A DNA stretch of 64,000 bases, taken from the NCBI GenBank assembly GCA_964017185.1, contig OZ024884.1, positions 12,129,548 through 12,193,547 of the forward strand, in the 5' to 3' direction. Positions 1 through 10,640 of this stretch are shown in pieces (positions within the stretch are counted from its first letter, which is position 1; every line of letters begins with the position of its first letter). The DNA is from Rugalucina vietnamica. Its lineage: Eukaryota > Mollusca > Bivalvia > Lucinida > Lucinidae. The position numbers were made by a program, and so were the translations under genes. The notes under the pieces were generated by a model. It was given only the letters and a program-made list of their open reading frames with translations, was not told where the DNA came from and ran no database searches.

Positions 1-23
1 TGTGGTTTATAGAAATATGAATT

Positions 24-320
24 TGTTCTTGTTTGAATTGATGCTTAACGTCCCAGTCCCAGTCAAGATGGTCAACTCGGGACGATGCCTCCATTTTATG
101 GTGCTTATCCAACATCATCAAAAAGTGTCTCAAATATAACCACCCCAACTGAGCCAATTATGCTTATATGTATGGATGGTTTTGGCTTGAACCACTTTTC
201 CTGGTCAGACCCACACCAGAGTGGTTCACCAGTAATCGGATAGTCAGCTAGCAGCGTATAAGCTTTGCCTGTAGTTATACGCAGCCCATCTATTTCTCAA
301 GGCACCAACGGGTGGGGCCC
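24..320 (-). repeat. SINE-like repeat (Family I), copy 1
   Basis: On the - strand this reads towards a 3' end GACTGGGACGTTAAGCATCA followed by AAAC-type simple repeats. It shares its body (a GGTTAACC-type segment and the run next to GGCCCCACC) with the copies at 5.5, 10.3, 28.7/29.8, 34.8 and 51.5 kb. Repeat copies with a fixed 3' end and short tail suggest a SINE. No convincing A box was found, so the tRNA origin is unproven. Confidence 0.6.
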
Positions 321-423
321 AATAAAAGAATTTATTTTCATTACATTGTCAGGGGATAGCAATAGTACCATCTTATTACTAAAAACAGACTATGGGTTGC
401 ATCCCTGTTATTCATAAAGATAA

Positions 424-660
424 AGATAGGCAATGATATCAGAAAAAAGATTCCAACTCCAAAAACCGAGGTGGGAAAAAACTAAAGCCAAAACATAAAA
501 ACACGTAGAACTACCATCGAAGTATCGCCTTGGAACGATCAGTACTATAAAATTACTGGCGGGCTTAAACCGGTTTTACAGGTACCTTACCTCACCCTTG
601 AGCAGTATCAGCATTGGTTTACAACATTTAGTTAGTAGCTCGGTCCTCTCGGTGAATCTC
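424..660 (+). repeat. dispersed repeat (Family Q), copy 1
   Basis: Starts with a form of AGGCAATGATCAGGAAAAGG, then ACTCCAAAAACCGAGG, then GAAGTATCGCCTTGGAACGA. The same order of blocks recurs at 13.5, 47.4 (inverted), 49.6, 50.7, 57.8, 61.9 and 62.5 kb. No terminal repeats or coding capacity were seen. Confidence 0.55.
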
Positions 661-919
661 TAACTAGTCCGTGAATCATCGAGGACAGACAAATGAATCA
701 TGGTAACCACCATTAATGAATCAAAAATGAGGACTCACAGATTCAGTAAGCTGCCCGACGATGGAGATCATAAACATCTTTATTAACAGATAAAGGCATA
801 GTACATCCAAACGTTACAATAAAACACCCGATAATGTATTTTGGTTTGGTTTTATAATATATAATTCCACAGAGTTCTGCAAACTAACTTTCAGTTGAAG
901 CTAGATGATTGACGTCAAA

Positions 920-957
<38 letters not shown>

Positions 958-1956
958 CACACTCTATCTCTTGACACACGTGCCCTTGAAATTTCATATT
1001 GTTGAAGAAGATATGCACTCAGATTTGGTTGATTTGGGGTTTAACGTCCCACTAACAGCTAAGCTTTTTAAAAGTCATCAGGAGACGGGACCTCCGTTTA
1101 TAGTCTCATCCGGAGGCTCCTTTGATGAAGAAGAGATGTCATACTAGTTATACATGTAATTACGAAAGTAGAAGCGCTGACCTGTTTTGTCTTATCGCGG
1201 CTCATGTAATTTGACACGACAGGCTGGTTATTCATTCAAAATGATCAATTATTTGAAATAAAACAAACAATGTACCCTTTATGCAAAAGCGATGACCTCT
1301 GTGATGCACACTGTGTGAAACGTGATTAACTGCAGGCCTCGTTTTGAGACATGTAGAAACCCGTGTTCGTATTTCTATGGGCACAGACAAATGGAATTTC
1401 ACATTGAATTAGCATTTTAAATTGTTACCCCTTGCTACTATTGTACAAGACTATTTTAAATTTATGACATTGACATGACATTGCTTAGTCTGTATTCAAT
1501 CTTTGCACGAGACAATCTACAAACTTGGTTTCCGACCAGGTCCTACACAAACAGGACTGAACGGCCACTGCATCAGATTAGAAGTTGGAAATTTAATGTT
1601 AAGAAAACAAAGGCGCTGATCAGCTGAAAAGATACTGCACGGCTTATTAGCGCCTATGTTTTCGCATATGATTGTTTAAGGCCCTCTTATGCGGTGGCTC
1701 ATTTTACAACTAAGTGGTATCCCATCTTCTAGTTAACAGAGAAATATTTTATTGACCGTTCGAAGACGTTTCTTCTGTAGATGTGCCTTCATGTTCTGCC
1801 TGTCTGCTGTACTCGTCACTGCTAGCCGGGCGGCTAACTTGTTGGGAAAGTAGCTGTCCGGCTAATATCAACTAAACTTAACATGGTGATGACAAGTTCC
1901 GGACTATTGAGTACGCTTTATAATGCATTGTCCATGTAATATATGTAATATGTACC
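661..1956. other. no recognisable gene; one A33 run
   Basis: Unique-looking AT-rich sequence. The only marked feature is an uninterrupted run of 33 A at 922-954. An 80-codon open frame crossing the run starts with poly-lysine and has no other protein character, so it is not called a gene. Confidence 0.5.
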
Positions 1957-2204
1957 CGTTACATACCGCATTTGCATTATATAACCCATAGCATACCACA
2001 TTTATATTATATAACCCGTAACATACCGCATTTATATTATATAACCCATAGCATACCACATTTACATTGTATAAATTATAAAACCCGTAACATACCGCAT
2101 TTACATTATATACCCCGTAACATACCGCATTTATATTAAATAACCCGTAACATACCACATTTATATTATATAACCCGTAACATACCACATTTATATTATA
2201 TAAT
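1957..2204. repeat. 30-bp minisatellite, about 8 units
   Basis: Tandem repeat with unit CCCGTAACATACCGCATTTA plus TATTATATAA. Units vary at a few positions (CGTAAC/CATAGC, CCGC/CCAC) and one carries an extra piece near 2065-2085. Because 30 is divisible by 3 it stays open on the - strand and gives a 10-residue peptide repeat (NINVVCYGLY-like). That frame is treated as an accident of the repeat. Confidence 0.9.
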
Positions 2205-2578
2205 AGTGAAAATAGGTGTACATAGGTATACATTTTGTCTTTCATTTACAACATACACGTACGTTTAGGTTGACGTGGAAGTTGCATATAACATGTACCC
2301 ACAATCTATGTTCTGAACAAAACTAGAATACCAAAAATTTTCATATGAAAAAAAAAAAATTAAATAAATAAATAAATCATTTTCTACAAATTTTACAGCT
2401 GTACGAAAAATATGTATATTGATTTGTAATGATTAGCCAGAAGACATGGTAACACAATCAAAAAGAAGCAGCACAATAAACCGTGTGCAGGAACTGTAGA
2501 TCTCCAAAGCAGGTCTCAAAATAACGTTGGCTTTATGGAGACCATATAATAAAATGCAATGAATAGAACTTACAAATA

Positions 2579-3621
2579 CACTGAAACAAAGTTATAAAGA
2601 GGCCACTTTTAAACTCATTTTTTGTTTCTAAGCCAAGTTCAAAATTGCACAATTTTTTGCCAAAAGACGTGTCTTTCAAGTAAGTAAAGTTCCAAAGTGT
2701 TAAGAAATAATTTTCTTTTACTAAAGGCGTTTTTGGAGTAAAAATGCAAAAATCAATGTTTTTAAATAAAAAATTGGATACAGCACACCATTTATTGAAA
2801 TTAGGAACGGGTGTCATCAAAGGGGTCGTTACGGCTCGGAAAAACATCAAACATTCGAATTTTCTCTACTGGTAGAATTTTTATGCATTTTTAAAAATCG
2901 CCAATTTTGAGATTTTTTGAAAAATTCATAAATGTGCCTCTTAAACATGTTGACCCCTGTTAAATTCACTTGATGAGGCCTGGAAATGAGAGATATAATT
3001 CGACTGAACTGTTTTTGACCATTTTCGAGGACCAACATGTCAAGGCTGCCGCACACTTCCGGTTTCAATGCCAATTTTTAACGAACAAAATAACAAAATT
3101 TGTGGACGATTTTTTTAATTTTCAAAGTTTATCAGAGTCTAGCATTTGACCTAAATAATCGCTGAAAATTTCAATGCCGTGCTGCTGATAATAACGCAAC
3201 TGGAGAAGAACAAAGTTAGTATGCAAATTGCATACAAAAGCTGAATTCCTGTTATTCAGGTTGTTGTCTTCTTGCATGTGCAAAACAGAAACGAAGATTC
3301 TTATTGCAGCAACACTTTTGACTTAATTTTATCTTGCATCATGGCAGTCAGTAGCACTTTCAAATAAATTAAAATGTAAAAACACAACGTCATAATATGA
3401 CATTTAATTTGATGTTAATAAAGTGTGACTTTTTGAAATAGGGTACCTTTACACATGCTTCGTCTGTGTGAGAAGTATCACGCATTTTGGAATGCAGAAA
3501 CTCACAGAGCCACTGTTAGACATTGGTTTATTCATATGATCATGAATTTTATTTGATCGTATTTTACTTTCTGAACTAGAAGACAAAATATGAGGTGGCC
3601 TCTTATAACTTTGTTTCAGTG
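2579..3621 (-). mobile_element. TA-flanked 1,043-bp element (Family D), copy 1
   Basis: Ends are inverted repeats CACTGAAACAAAGTTATAA, each flanked by TA, as in Tc1/mariner-type insertions. The copy at 25887-26929 is the reverse complement, has exactly the same length and matches wherever I compared it. Inside are two short open frames on this strand (75 codons ending at 2847 and about 105 codons ending at 2533); their peptides match those of the other copy over the shared part. No transposase motif is visible, so it is probably non-autonomous. Confidence 0.85.
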
Positions 3622-3739
3622 TACATCAGTTCTTTGACAAAATAAGTTCATCAAATTCATCAAAATTGCCGCTTTTAGAACAGCCAGATAAGTTACCTCT
3701 GGAGAAAAATCGTATATGCTTTTTCTTAAGACCCCGAAT

Positions 3740-3792
<53 letters not shown>

Positions 3793-5196
3793 TAACGTGA
3801 ATTTGACACATTACAGTGAATTAACTTTGAAGAGATATTCTTCGTTAATCTCACGAAACATTGGCTACATGTAGCTTTTAAAATTGTGAAACAGACAGTC
3901 CAACAACATTTAACTAATGTTAAGCTGTTTACGATTGTAAACATTGCTTTCGTTAGTTACCAATGTATTGTTTTTAAAACTTGGCCGTACATGTATATCA
4001 CGGTCGAGCCTAACAATTGGAGGGCGGGCATATGACCAGTATCAAATTTCCAGTCATGTCTATCAAAAGCTAAGACACACCCACGGTCAAAAGTCCAACA
4101 GCAACTTGACTACGTACATGTATGTTCCGGCATTCTTTGTCGTGGGAGAGTTGGCACATTCACAGAAGCTGATCACAAAGGGTTTGATCGTTCGTTTGTA
4201 AACCTGTTTTCTGTTGTTGTTTTTTTGTGACGAACATGTATACATATTCATGTATACCCCTTCTGATCATAGCCTTGAAATAATGTTAAATGATGCAAAG
4301 ACTTGCCAATTTACAATATACATATCAACACATGGTTACATGTATACTCATAGTGGCTAGTTTTGTATGCATTGAGGACATTGCAGCTTTCTCGTGATAT
4401 CAACCCATGAGTCCATATCTTTGTTTGTCATAGGTTTATACATTGTATACATGTTACCTTTGTCATTGCGCATTGTGTGCGACCTTGGTGCCTAATCATT
4501 TTGTCAACAAAGAACAATTGTATTTTATTTCAGCCGGTTCAGTTGCAGGAACATGTTTCTGGGTTTCAACAGACACAAACATGTATTTCAAACTTTATGC
4601 CGTCAAGAGACTGAAACAATTTACATTGTGTCATTGCCAAGCATAGCTAGTTAAAAGGAATTTTCATTCAGAATTGATAGTTTGGTTAAAAGTTGTAATT
4701 AAAAATGAACAAACATAACCCTGTCTTTTATGTTTTAAATGTCACTCATTTTAAACTAAACATTTTTTATGTTCAAGTGTTTTTGTCGGTGCATTCAAAT
4801 CACAATAAACAGCTAGTACGTAAACGACCAATCAATAAACAGTTAGGGTCATATCGGGAAGCCACCTGTGGTTTTGCCGACCTTTGACACCATATACAGT
4901 CACGGTAAAGACCTTAGGTCATTTTACAAAACTTCAAACCGTGTTCATTTTTGTCATTATCTACGTAATAAATAGTTATACCAAAGTCTTTATCTGATCA
5001 CTATTTTGTCTGAAGAATATAAGAAAAATGTGGTCTCCGAAAGATATACTGACAGGTTTTGTTTCACAGATTTGCTTCACAACAAAGGGAAAACAATTCC
5101 AAATGGTTTAGATAGTTTGTAGTATGTAATTAGGTAAACCCAATATCCGACCAACATTGTCAAACTCGAACCGGCATTTAGAACGTTTCGTGTTTA

Positions 5197-5197
<1 letters not shown>
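3622..5197. other. no recognisable gene; T51 run
   Basis: AT-rich sequence without recognised repeats or coding exons. A run of 51 T lies at 3741-3791. The short open frames here (60-85 codons) show no domain, no codon pattern and no splice context. Confidence 0.5.

Positions 5198-5258
<61 letters not shown>
5198..5258. repeat. poly(A) run of 61
   Basis: An uninterrupted 61-base A run, the longest homopolymer in the window. It could be the tail of a retroposed copy on the + strand, but nothing upstream was recognised as its body, and no duplicated flank is obvious. Confidence 0.8.
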
Positions 5259-5259
<1 letters not shown>

Positions 5260-5457
5260 ACGTGAACTTGAACAGATCGGCCATTCAATAATTATCTTGT
5301 CTTTCTTCTTCAACTTTTAACTTTTAAAACAGTATAATACATGTATAAAGACACTCTAGACAGTAACAAACTAAAATAATTCAGCCCATTCCAAGCAGAG
5401 CCCATTCCAAGCAGATAGGAAGCCCCCTTTAATTTTATATTACTCACTTGTCCAAGG

Positions 5458-5712
5458 CAGCGTTTGTTTGTTTGTATGTCTGAATTGATACTTTATGCCA
5501 CATTCAACAGATATCGGGACGTTGCCTCAATTTTATGACACTTTTACCCAACATTAGGACCTCATGACATCCACAACGAGCGCCAAATATGAACACCAAG
5601 CAAGACACAGTTTGGATGGCTTGACTTGAAACTACTTTGCTGGGCAGGCTCAAGCCCGAGCGGTTAACCAAAAATAAGATTGCCAGTCAGTAGCGTATAA
5701 GTTTTTTTACGT
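5458..5712 (-). repeat. SINE-like repeat (Family I), copy 2
   Basis: Begins next to a (GTTT)n tract and carries CGGGACGTTGCCTCAATTTT, GAGCGGTTAACC and AGTCAGTAGCGTATAAG in the family order. Orientation is as in copy 1. It ends just before the decayed LINE. Confidence 0.6.
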
Positions 5713-5957
5713 TGTGGTTCTATTCTCTTTAATTTTGGTGTCGATGTGTGTGCTGTTTGCTCCTTTATTGTGCGTCTTCATATTCTAAGTTAATCTCAGG
5801 TAACAGGGTGACCACTTTTTGCGAAACGGCTGCTCACTTGTTTTACCAAATGTACAGTGTCTTTTTGTCATTTTGGTTGTTTCCCACCGGGACTTTCAGT
5901 TACGGGGTGAGTATTTTGCCACAGTTTCATTGCTCTGATTTCTTTTCAGTTTGTTAA

Positions 5958-8095
5958 CAACGTACAGCGTATGCGACACGCAAAACCAAAAGAATTTTGG
6001 AAGCTTTTTTCAAAACATAAGAAAGCAACTTCAAATATAATACTAAATCAGTTTTTTGAATATTTTTCTAATTTACAAAATAATTTATCTACTGCTCAAG
6101 ACCGAGAAAGTGATGATTTTTGTTTAAATAGTGATTTTGACACTGATGACTGTAACTCTGAGGAGCTTGATAGACCGATAACCGCTCAAGAAATCAAGCG
6201 TGTAATTCGCTCACTGAAAAACAATAAGTCTTGTGGTATAGATCAGCTATTGAACGAATATTTTATTGAGTCTTTTGATATATTGTCTGCGCATCTTGTT
6301 GACCTTTTTAACGCCATTTTGTCGTCCGGAGTTTTTCCAAAACAGTGGTCAGAGGGTACTATTGTCCCGTTATTCAAAAAGAACGAACCTAATGACGTAA
6401 ACAACTATAGGGGGATTACATTAGTTAGCTGTTTTTCGAAGCTCTTTACGGGTGTAATAAATAATAGGTTAAGCAACTGGGCCGAAAACAATAACATTTT
6501 ATCTGACTCGCAGTTCGGTTTTCGCAAAGGGTGTTCGACCACCGATGCAATCTTTGTTTTAAACGCCATTATTCAAAAAGTTTTAAAAGAAAAAGTCAGA
6601 TTATTCTGTGCATTCGTCGACCTTAAAAAGCCTTTGACAGTGTTTACTTGAATGGTCTCTGGTTTAAGTTGTACAAGTTGGGCATTAATGCAAAAATGTT
6701 AAGAATAATTAAGGATATGTACAATGAGGTCAAAGTTTGTGTAAAAGGGTGTAATTCATATTCAGATTTCTTCGAATGTGCTTTAGGGTTGAAACAAGGG
6801 GAAGTAATTTCGCCAATTTTGTTTTCGTTTTTTGTCGAAGATCTAGAACTTTTCTTACAAGATGACCAAAACAGTGGGCTATCTTTAGATGACGTAACAT
6901 TCATACTTATGCTATTTGCAGATGATATGGTAGTTTTGGGGAAAGATGAAGACGATTTACAACGTAGTTTAAACCTTTTAGAAAAATATTGTGATAAATG
7001 TGAACACTGAAAAAACTAAAATTATGGTGTTTAGGAATAAGGGAGGGTTGCGAAATAATGAAATTTGGACTTATAAGGGCATGCCTTTAGAAGTAGTAAA
7101 TGATTTTAATTATCTAGGGACTGTTTTTAATTATACGGGGTCATTTGCATTAAACCAAACAACATTATCTGGAAAAGGATTAAAAGCATTGAACTGTTTG
7201 TTATATAACATCAAAAAGTACAGTCTTAGACCAAAGGTTATATGTCAGTTATTTGACGCATTCGTCGGTTCAATTTTGAGTTATTCTTGTGAGATTTGGG
7301 GCTTTGGTAAATGTAAAGAAATTGAGAGAATTCATCTAAAATTTTGTAAAGCATTACTTAAAGTTAAACGTTCCACGTGTACTATGGGTGTTTATGGTAA
7401 ACTCGGAAGGTATCCACTATATGTAAATAGATATGTACGTATCATCAAATACTGGTGTAAAATATTGCGCTCTAATAATATATTGATAGGTCATATGTAT
7501 AATTCCTTGGTTGAAGCCTGTAATAACGGTGTAAATAACTGGGCTAAAAACGTTAAAGTACTTTTAGATAGTTATGGATTTTCCTTCGTGTGGGGTAATC
7601 CTTTTTCTGTGAACTTAAATACTTTTCATCTTTGTTTTAAGCAAAGAGTTTTGGATGCTTTTAAACCAAAATGGTATAATGATATTGTTAATTCTAGATC
7701 ATTGACTTTATATAAGGAGATTAAGCAGTCCTTCGAATTTGAAAGCTATTTAGATGAACTCTCTTGTAGGACCAGAGTAGCATTATCACGGTTACGACTA
7801 TCCTCCCATCAATTACGTATTGAGACGGGACGCTATACCCAACAGAGAAGAGAGAAGAGATAGAGCTCTGCGTATTTGTACATTATGTGATAAGGCGGAT
7901 TTAGAGGACGAGTACCACTTTGTTATTATATGTCCAATTTATGAAGCAATACGAAAAAAATATATTCGCCCATTATATTATAAAAGACCTAGTATGTATA
8001 AATTCATAAATCTAATGCAATCCAAAAAACTGTTAACGCTAAGAAATTTAGGAAAGTATGTACAAGTCCTTCGAATTTCGAAAGTCACTTATTAA
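5958..8095 (+). mobile_element. decayed non-LTR retrotransposon (LINE), reverse-transcriptase region
   Basis: Successive + strand frames carry one reverse transcriptase. 5971-6651 holds the fingers/palm start (NYRGITLVSCFSKLF, QFGFRKGCSTTDAIF, FVDLKK). 6648-7010 holds LKQGEVISPILFSFFVEDLE and the catalytic LFADDMVVL. 6991-7863 holds the thumb and connection (KTKIMVFRNKGG, SYSCEIWG). 7820-8095 ends with a cysteine-histidine motif (CTLCDKADLEDEYHFVIICP) typical of many LINE C-termini. The frame breaks in three places: at the KKAFDSV motif near 6630 (one base missing in an A run), near 7000 (a short deletion after YCDK) and near 7830. No endonuclease domain is visible upstream, so it is also 5'-truncated. 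The motifs fit the CR1/jockey group, but the clade is a judgement from memory. Confidence 0.85.
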
Positions 8096-8641
8096 TGCAT
8101 AATAACATTTTCTAGTATTTAAGTCATTTTTGTTGTTTGTCATATGTACAACCATGTCTAAACTTTTTAATTTGCATCACGGATTTCATGCTCCAACACT
8201 TCACTTTATCCATGCAATGCAAAATTGGAAATGTACTTTAAGAATCACATGGACTCTATGTTGTTATTTCCTGTTACAATTGATAATGTAGTATGACCAA
8301 GTTATTTTCATGCTTTATTTCATAAACCAGTCAATAATAAGATAAGAAATATAATTAGCAATATGTACATGTATTATGATATCCATCTGCAATTTGTGAC
8401 CTTTGCAATATGTTTGTCAAATTATGTACTGATAGACTAGAAACTGTATAGTTTATGTCTGAATAAATTTGTCTATGTCTCTGTCTATGTTGTAGTCCAT
8501 ACACCTTAATTTGCCTAAAATATGAGACAAAACGAACTGACCAAAGCACGAAACGGCACGCTATTTGATACTAATTTATTGGCAGACAATGCAAAATCAT
8601 GAACAGATCCCTATTATTGACGTAGGCTCATTGTTCAGTTT

Positions 8642-8687
<46 letters not shown>

Positions 8688-9110
8688 ATCAATCTTTTAT
8701 GGAGGTTAATGATACAAAATATTGACGTTGTTGCTAGGTTGATATTGTAGCATTTTGGCAATTAATTTTCCATAGACAAAATTTTATTGTTAAAACAAAA
8801 CAATACAAAACAAAGGCACAAATCCAAACTGAACAAACTTGGGGTTGCTAATGATCTTATGGTTTCATGTCTGAACAACACATGTGTGCTTGAGAAAATT
8901 GTACTTATGACGAAATTCGAACATCGTTCGCTTTGTTTGACAGTTTGATCGTTCACGTGATCATTGATTCCCTGATTATCTTGCGAGTGCTCAGACCTTT
9001 GTTTGGTTTTATCCTGCAATTCAGACGAATGGCTCAATTTTGACAATGCATGCTTCGACTTCTATGCCTGGGTTATTACGTACTATATTAAAATTGTTTG
9101 AAAGAAAATC
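8096..9110. other. no recognisable gene; T35 run
   Basis: Possibly includes LINE 3' flank up to about 8.5 kb. A run of 35 T lies at 8646-8680. Nothing else was recognised. Confidence 0.45.
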
Positions 9111-9360
9111 ATCAGGAAAACATGCCTGTGAAATGAATACCCTCTTTTTTATATAGTAAAACTGGGATATGCACGGATATACCTATTTTTCTTATTTTTG
9201 CTCCAAAATAAAGATTGTGGGTACACGTTAGAATCGCCTCGCCTAGGCGGTTCTAACGTGTACCCACAATCTATGTTTTCAGCAAAAATAAGAAAAATAG
9301 CAAAATTTTGATTTTTTACAACTTTAAAAATCTCTTTATATTGCATTGGCATGTTTTTAT
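9111..9360 (+). mobile_element. Family A MITE, copy 1
   Basis: Family A layout, used for all copies below: left end ATCAGGAAAACATGTCCGTG; a CCCCACTTTTATATAG / CTGGGGTATGCAGG block; ATTTTTGCTCCAAAACATAG; a ~58-bp central palindrome whose middle is GAACCGCCTCGCCGAGGCGG; the mirrored TTTTGAGCAAAAATAAG; then AATTTTCATTTTTTACAAC and right end TTGCATGGGCATGTTTTCC. The outer ends are an inverted repeat. This copy has all parts. Confidence 0.85.
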
Positions 9361-9491
9361 TATGTATGACATATGGAACGCGAGAGGGACCCTGTTGCAC
9401 TTACATTAAATTTGTTCAATTGGAAGATGGCGTATTTAGTAGGGTACAGTAATTCGTATTCAATAACTAAAGTCGTATACACCAACAGTCA

Positions 9492-9756
9492 TCATTAAGA
9501 AAACTATACAGAGATTTCACTTGTAAAAAATGAAAATTTCGTCAGAAAAAGTTTGATATTTTTTTATTTTTGTTCAAAACATACACTGTGGATTCACGTT
9601 AGAACCGCCTTGCCGAGGCGGTTCTAACGAGTACCCACAATGTATGTTTTGGTTAAAAAATAAGGAAACTATGTATACCCCTGCGAACCCCAGTTTTTTC
9701 TATATAAAAGTGGGGTTTAAGGGGGTACATTTTTCATGGACATATATTATCCTGAT
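9492..9756 (-). mobile_element. Family A MITE, copy 2
   Basis: Complete copy in reverse orientation, with the central palindrome at about 9590-9640 and the ACTTTTATAT block near 9700. Ends match the family but have drifted (CATGGACATATATTATCCTGATG). Confidence 0.75.
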
Positions 9757-9811
9757 GTTTAAGCGACTTGTTACCTACTGCGATGCGAACATTAGCAGCT
9801 TCTCTCTGTCT

Positions 9812-10035
9812 CATCAGGAAAACATGCCCGTGCAATTAATACCCCCTTAAACCCCACTTTTATACAGTAAAATTGGGGTATGCAGGGGTAAACATAGTTT
9901 TCTAATTTTTGGTCAGAAACATAGAGTGTGGGTACTCGTCAGAACCGCCACGACGAGACGGTTCTACAGAGTACTCACAATCAATGTTTTCAGCATATAT
10001 AAGTAAAATATCAAAATTTTCTTCTTATCTTCTAT
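9812..10035 (+). mobile_element. Family A MITE, copy 3
   Basis: Starts ATCAGGAAAACATGCCCGTG and runs through the central palindrome. The palindrome has several differences between its arms, so this looks like an older copy. It loses similarity near 10030, before a 40-base T run (10078-10117). Confidence 0.75.
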
Positions 10036-10076
10036 GGAAATTTCATTCCTTTCAGCTGCAAAAATTTAGGTTCGCT

Positions 10077-10117
<41 letters not shown>

Positions 10118-10284
10118 CATTTACTAGTTTCTGCGATCCGTGATGCTTGTTCAGTGAGCTACATTTGAAAAAACAAAACAAATTCCTGGCTTTCAATCAC
10201 ATCAGACATAGGGCGATGATTTGGGCCCCGTAAAGCCAATTTAAGCTTTACAAAAATTCTTTACACATGATTGCACAGCCAATT

Positions 10285-10446
10285 CTATTGCAAAGCCGGG
10301 ACGTTGCCTCTATTTTATTGAACCGTCCTGACTACATTTGGATGTCATGACATCACCAACAAAGTCTTCATTTTGTATGGATTGTTTGACTTTACCACTT
10401 TTTTTCTGTATGACCATAGGCCTTTTAAGCGGTTACCCAGTCTTCA
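10285..10446 (-). repeat. SINE-like repeat (Family I), partial copy 3
   Basis: Contains GCCGGGACGTTGCCTCTATT, GGATGTCATGACATC and GCGGTTACCCAG in the family order. The AAAC tail part is missing. Confidence 0.5.
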
Positions 10447-10455
10447 GGTGGCCAC

Positions 10456-10640
10456 ATTACGAAAACTTGTCCATGCAATATACAGAGATTTTTTGAGGTT
10501 TAAGAACTAAAAATTTTCAGCTGAAAAAAATTGATATTTTTCTTATTTCTTACTACCTATGGGTAGTGGGTACCGCCGAGGAGGTTCTAACGAGTACCCA
10601 CAATCTATGTTTTGGAGCAAAAATAAGAAAAATATTTACC
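10456..10640 (-). mobile_element. Family A MITE, partial copy 4
   Basis: Starts with the right-end repeat (ATTACGAAAACTTGTCCATG) and reaches the second arm of the central palindrome. The part with CCCCACTTTTATAT is absent and the palindrome is asymmetric. Confidence 0.7.

Noticed and set aside
1904-2245. A 113-codon frame with a 10-residue peptide repeat
   Set aside because: It is the 30-bp minisatellite read in frame; unit changes do not respect codons and there is no start or splice context.
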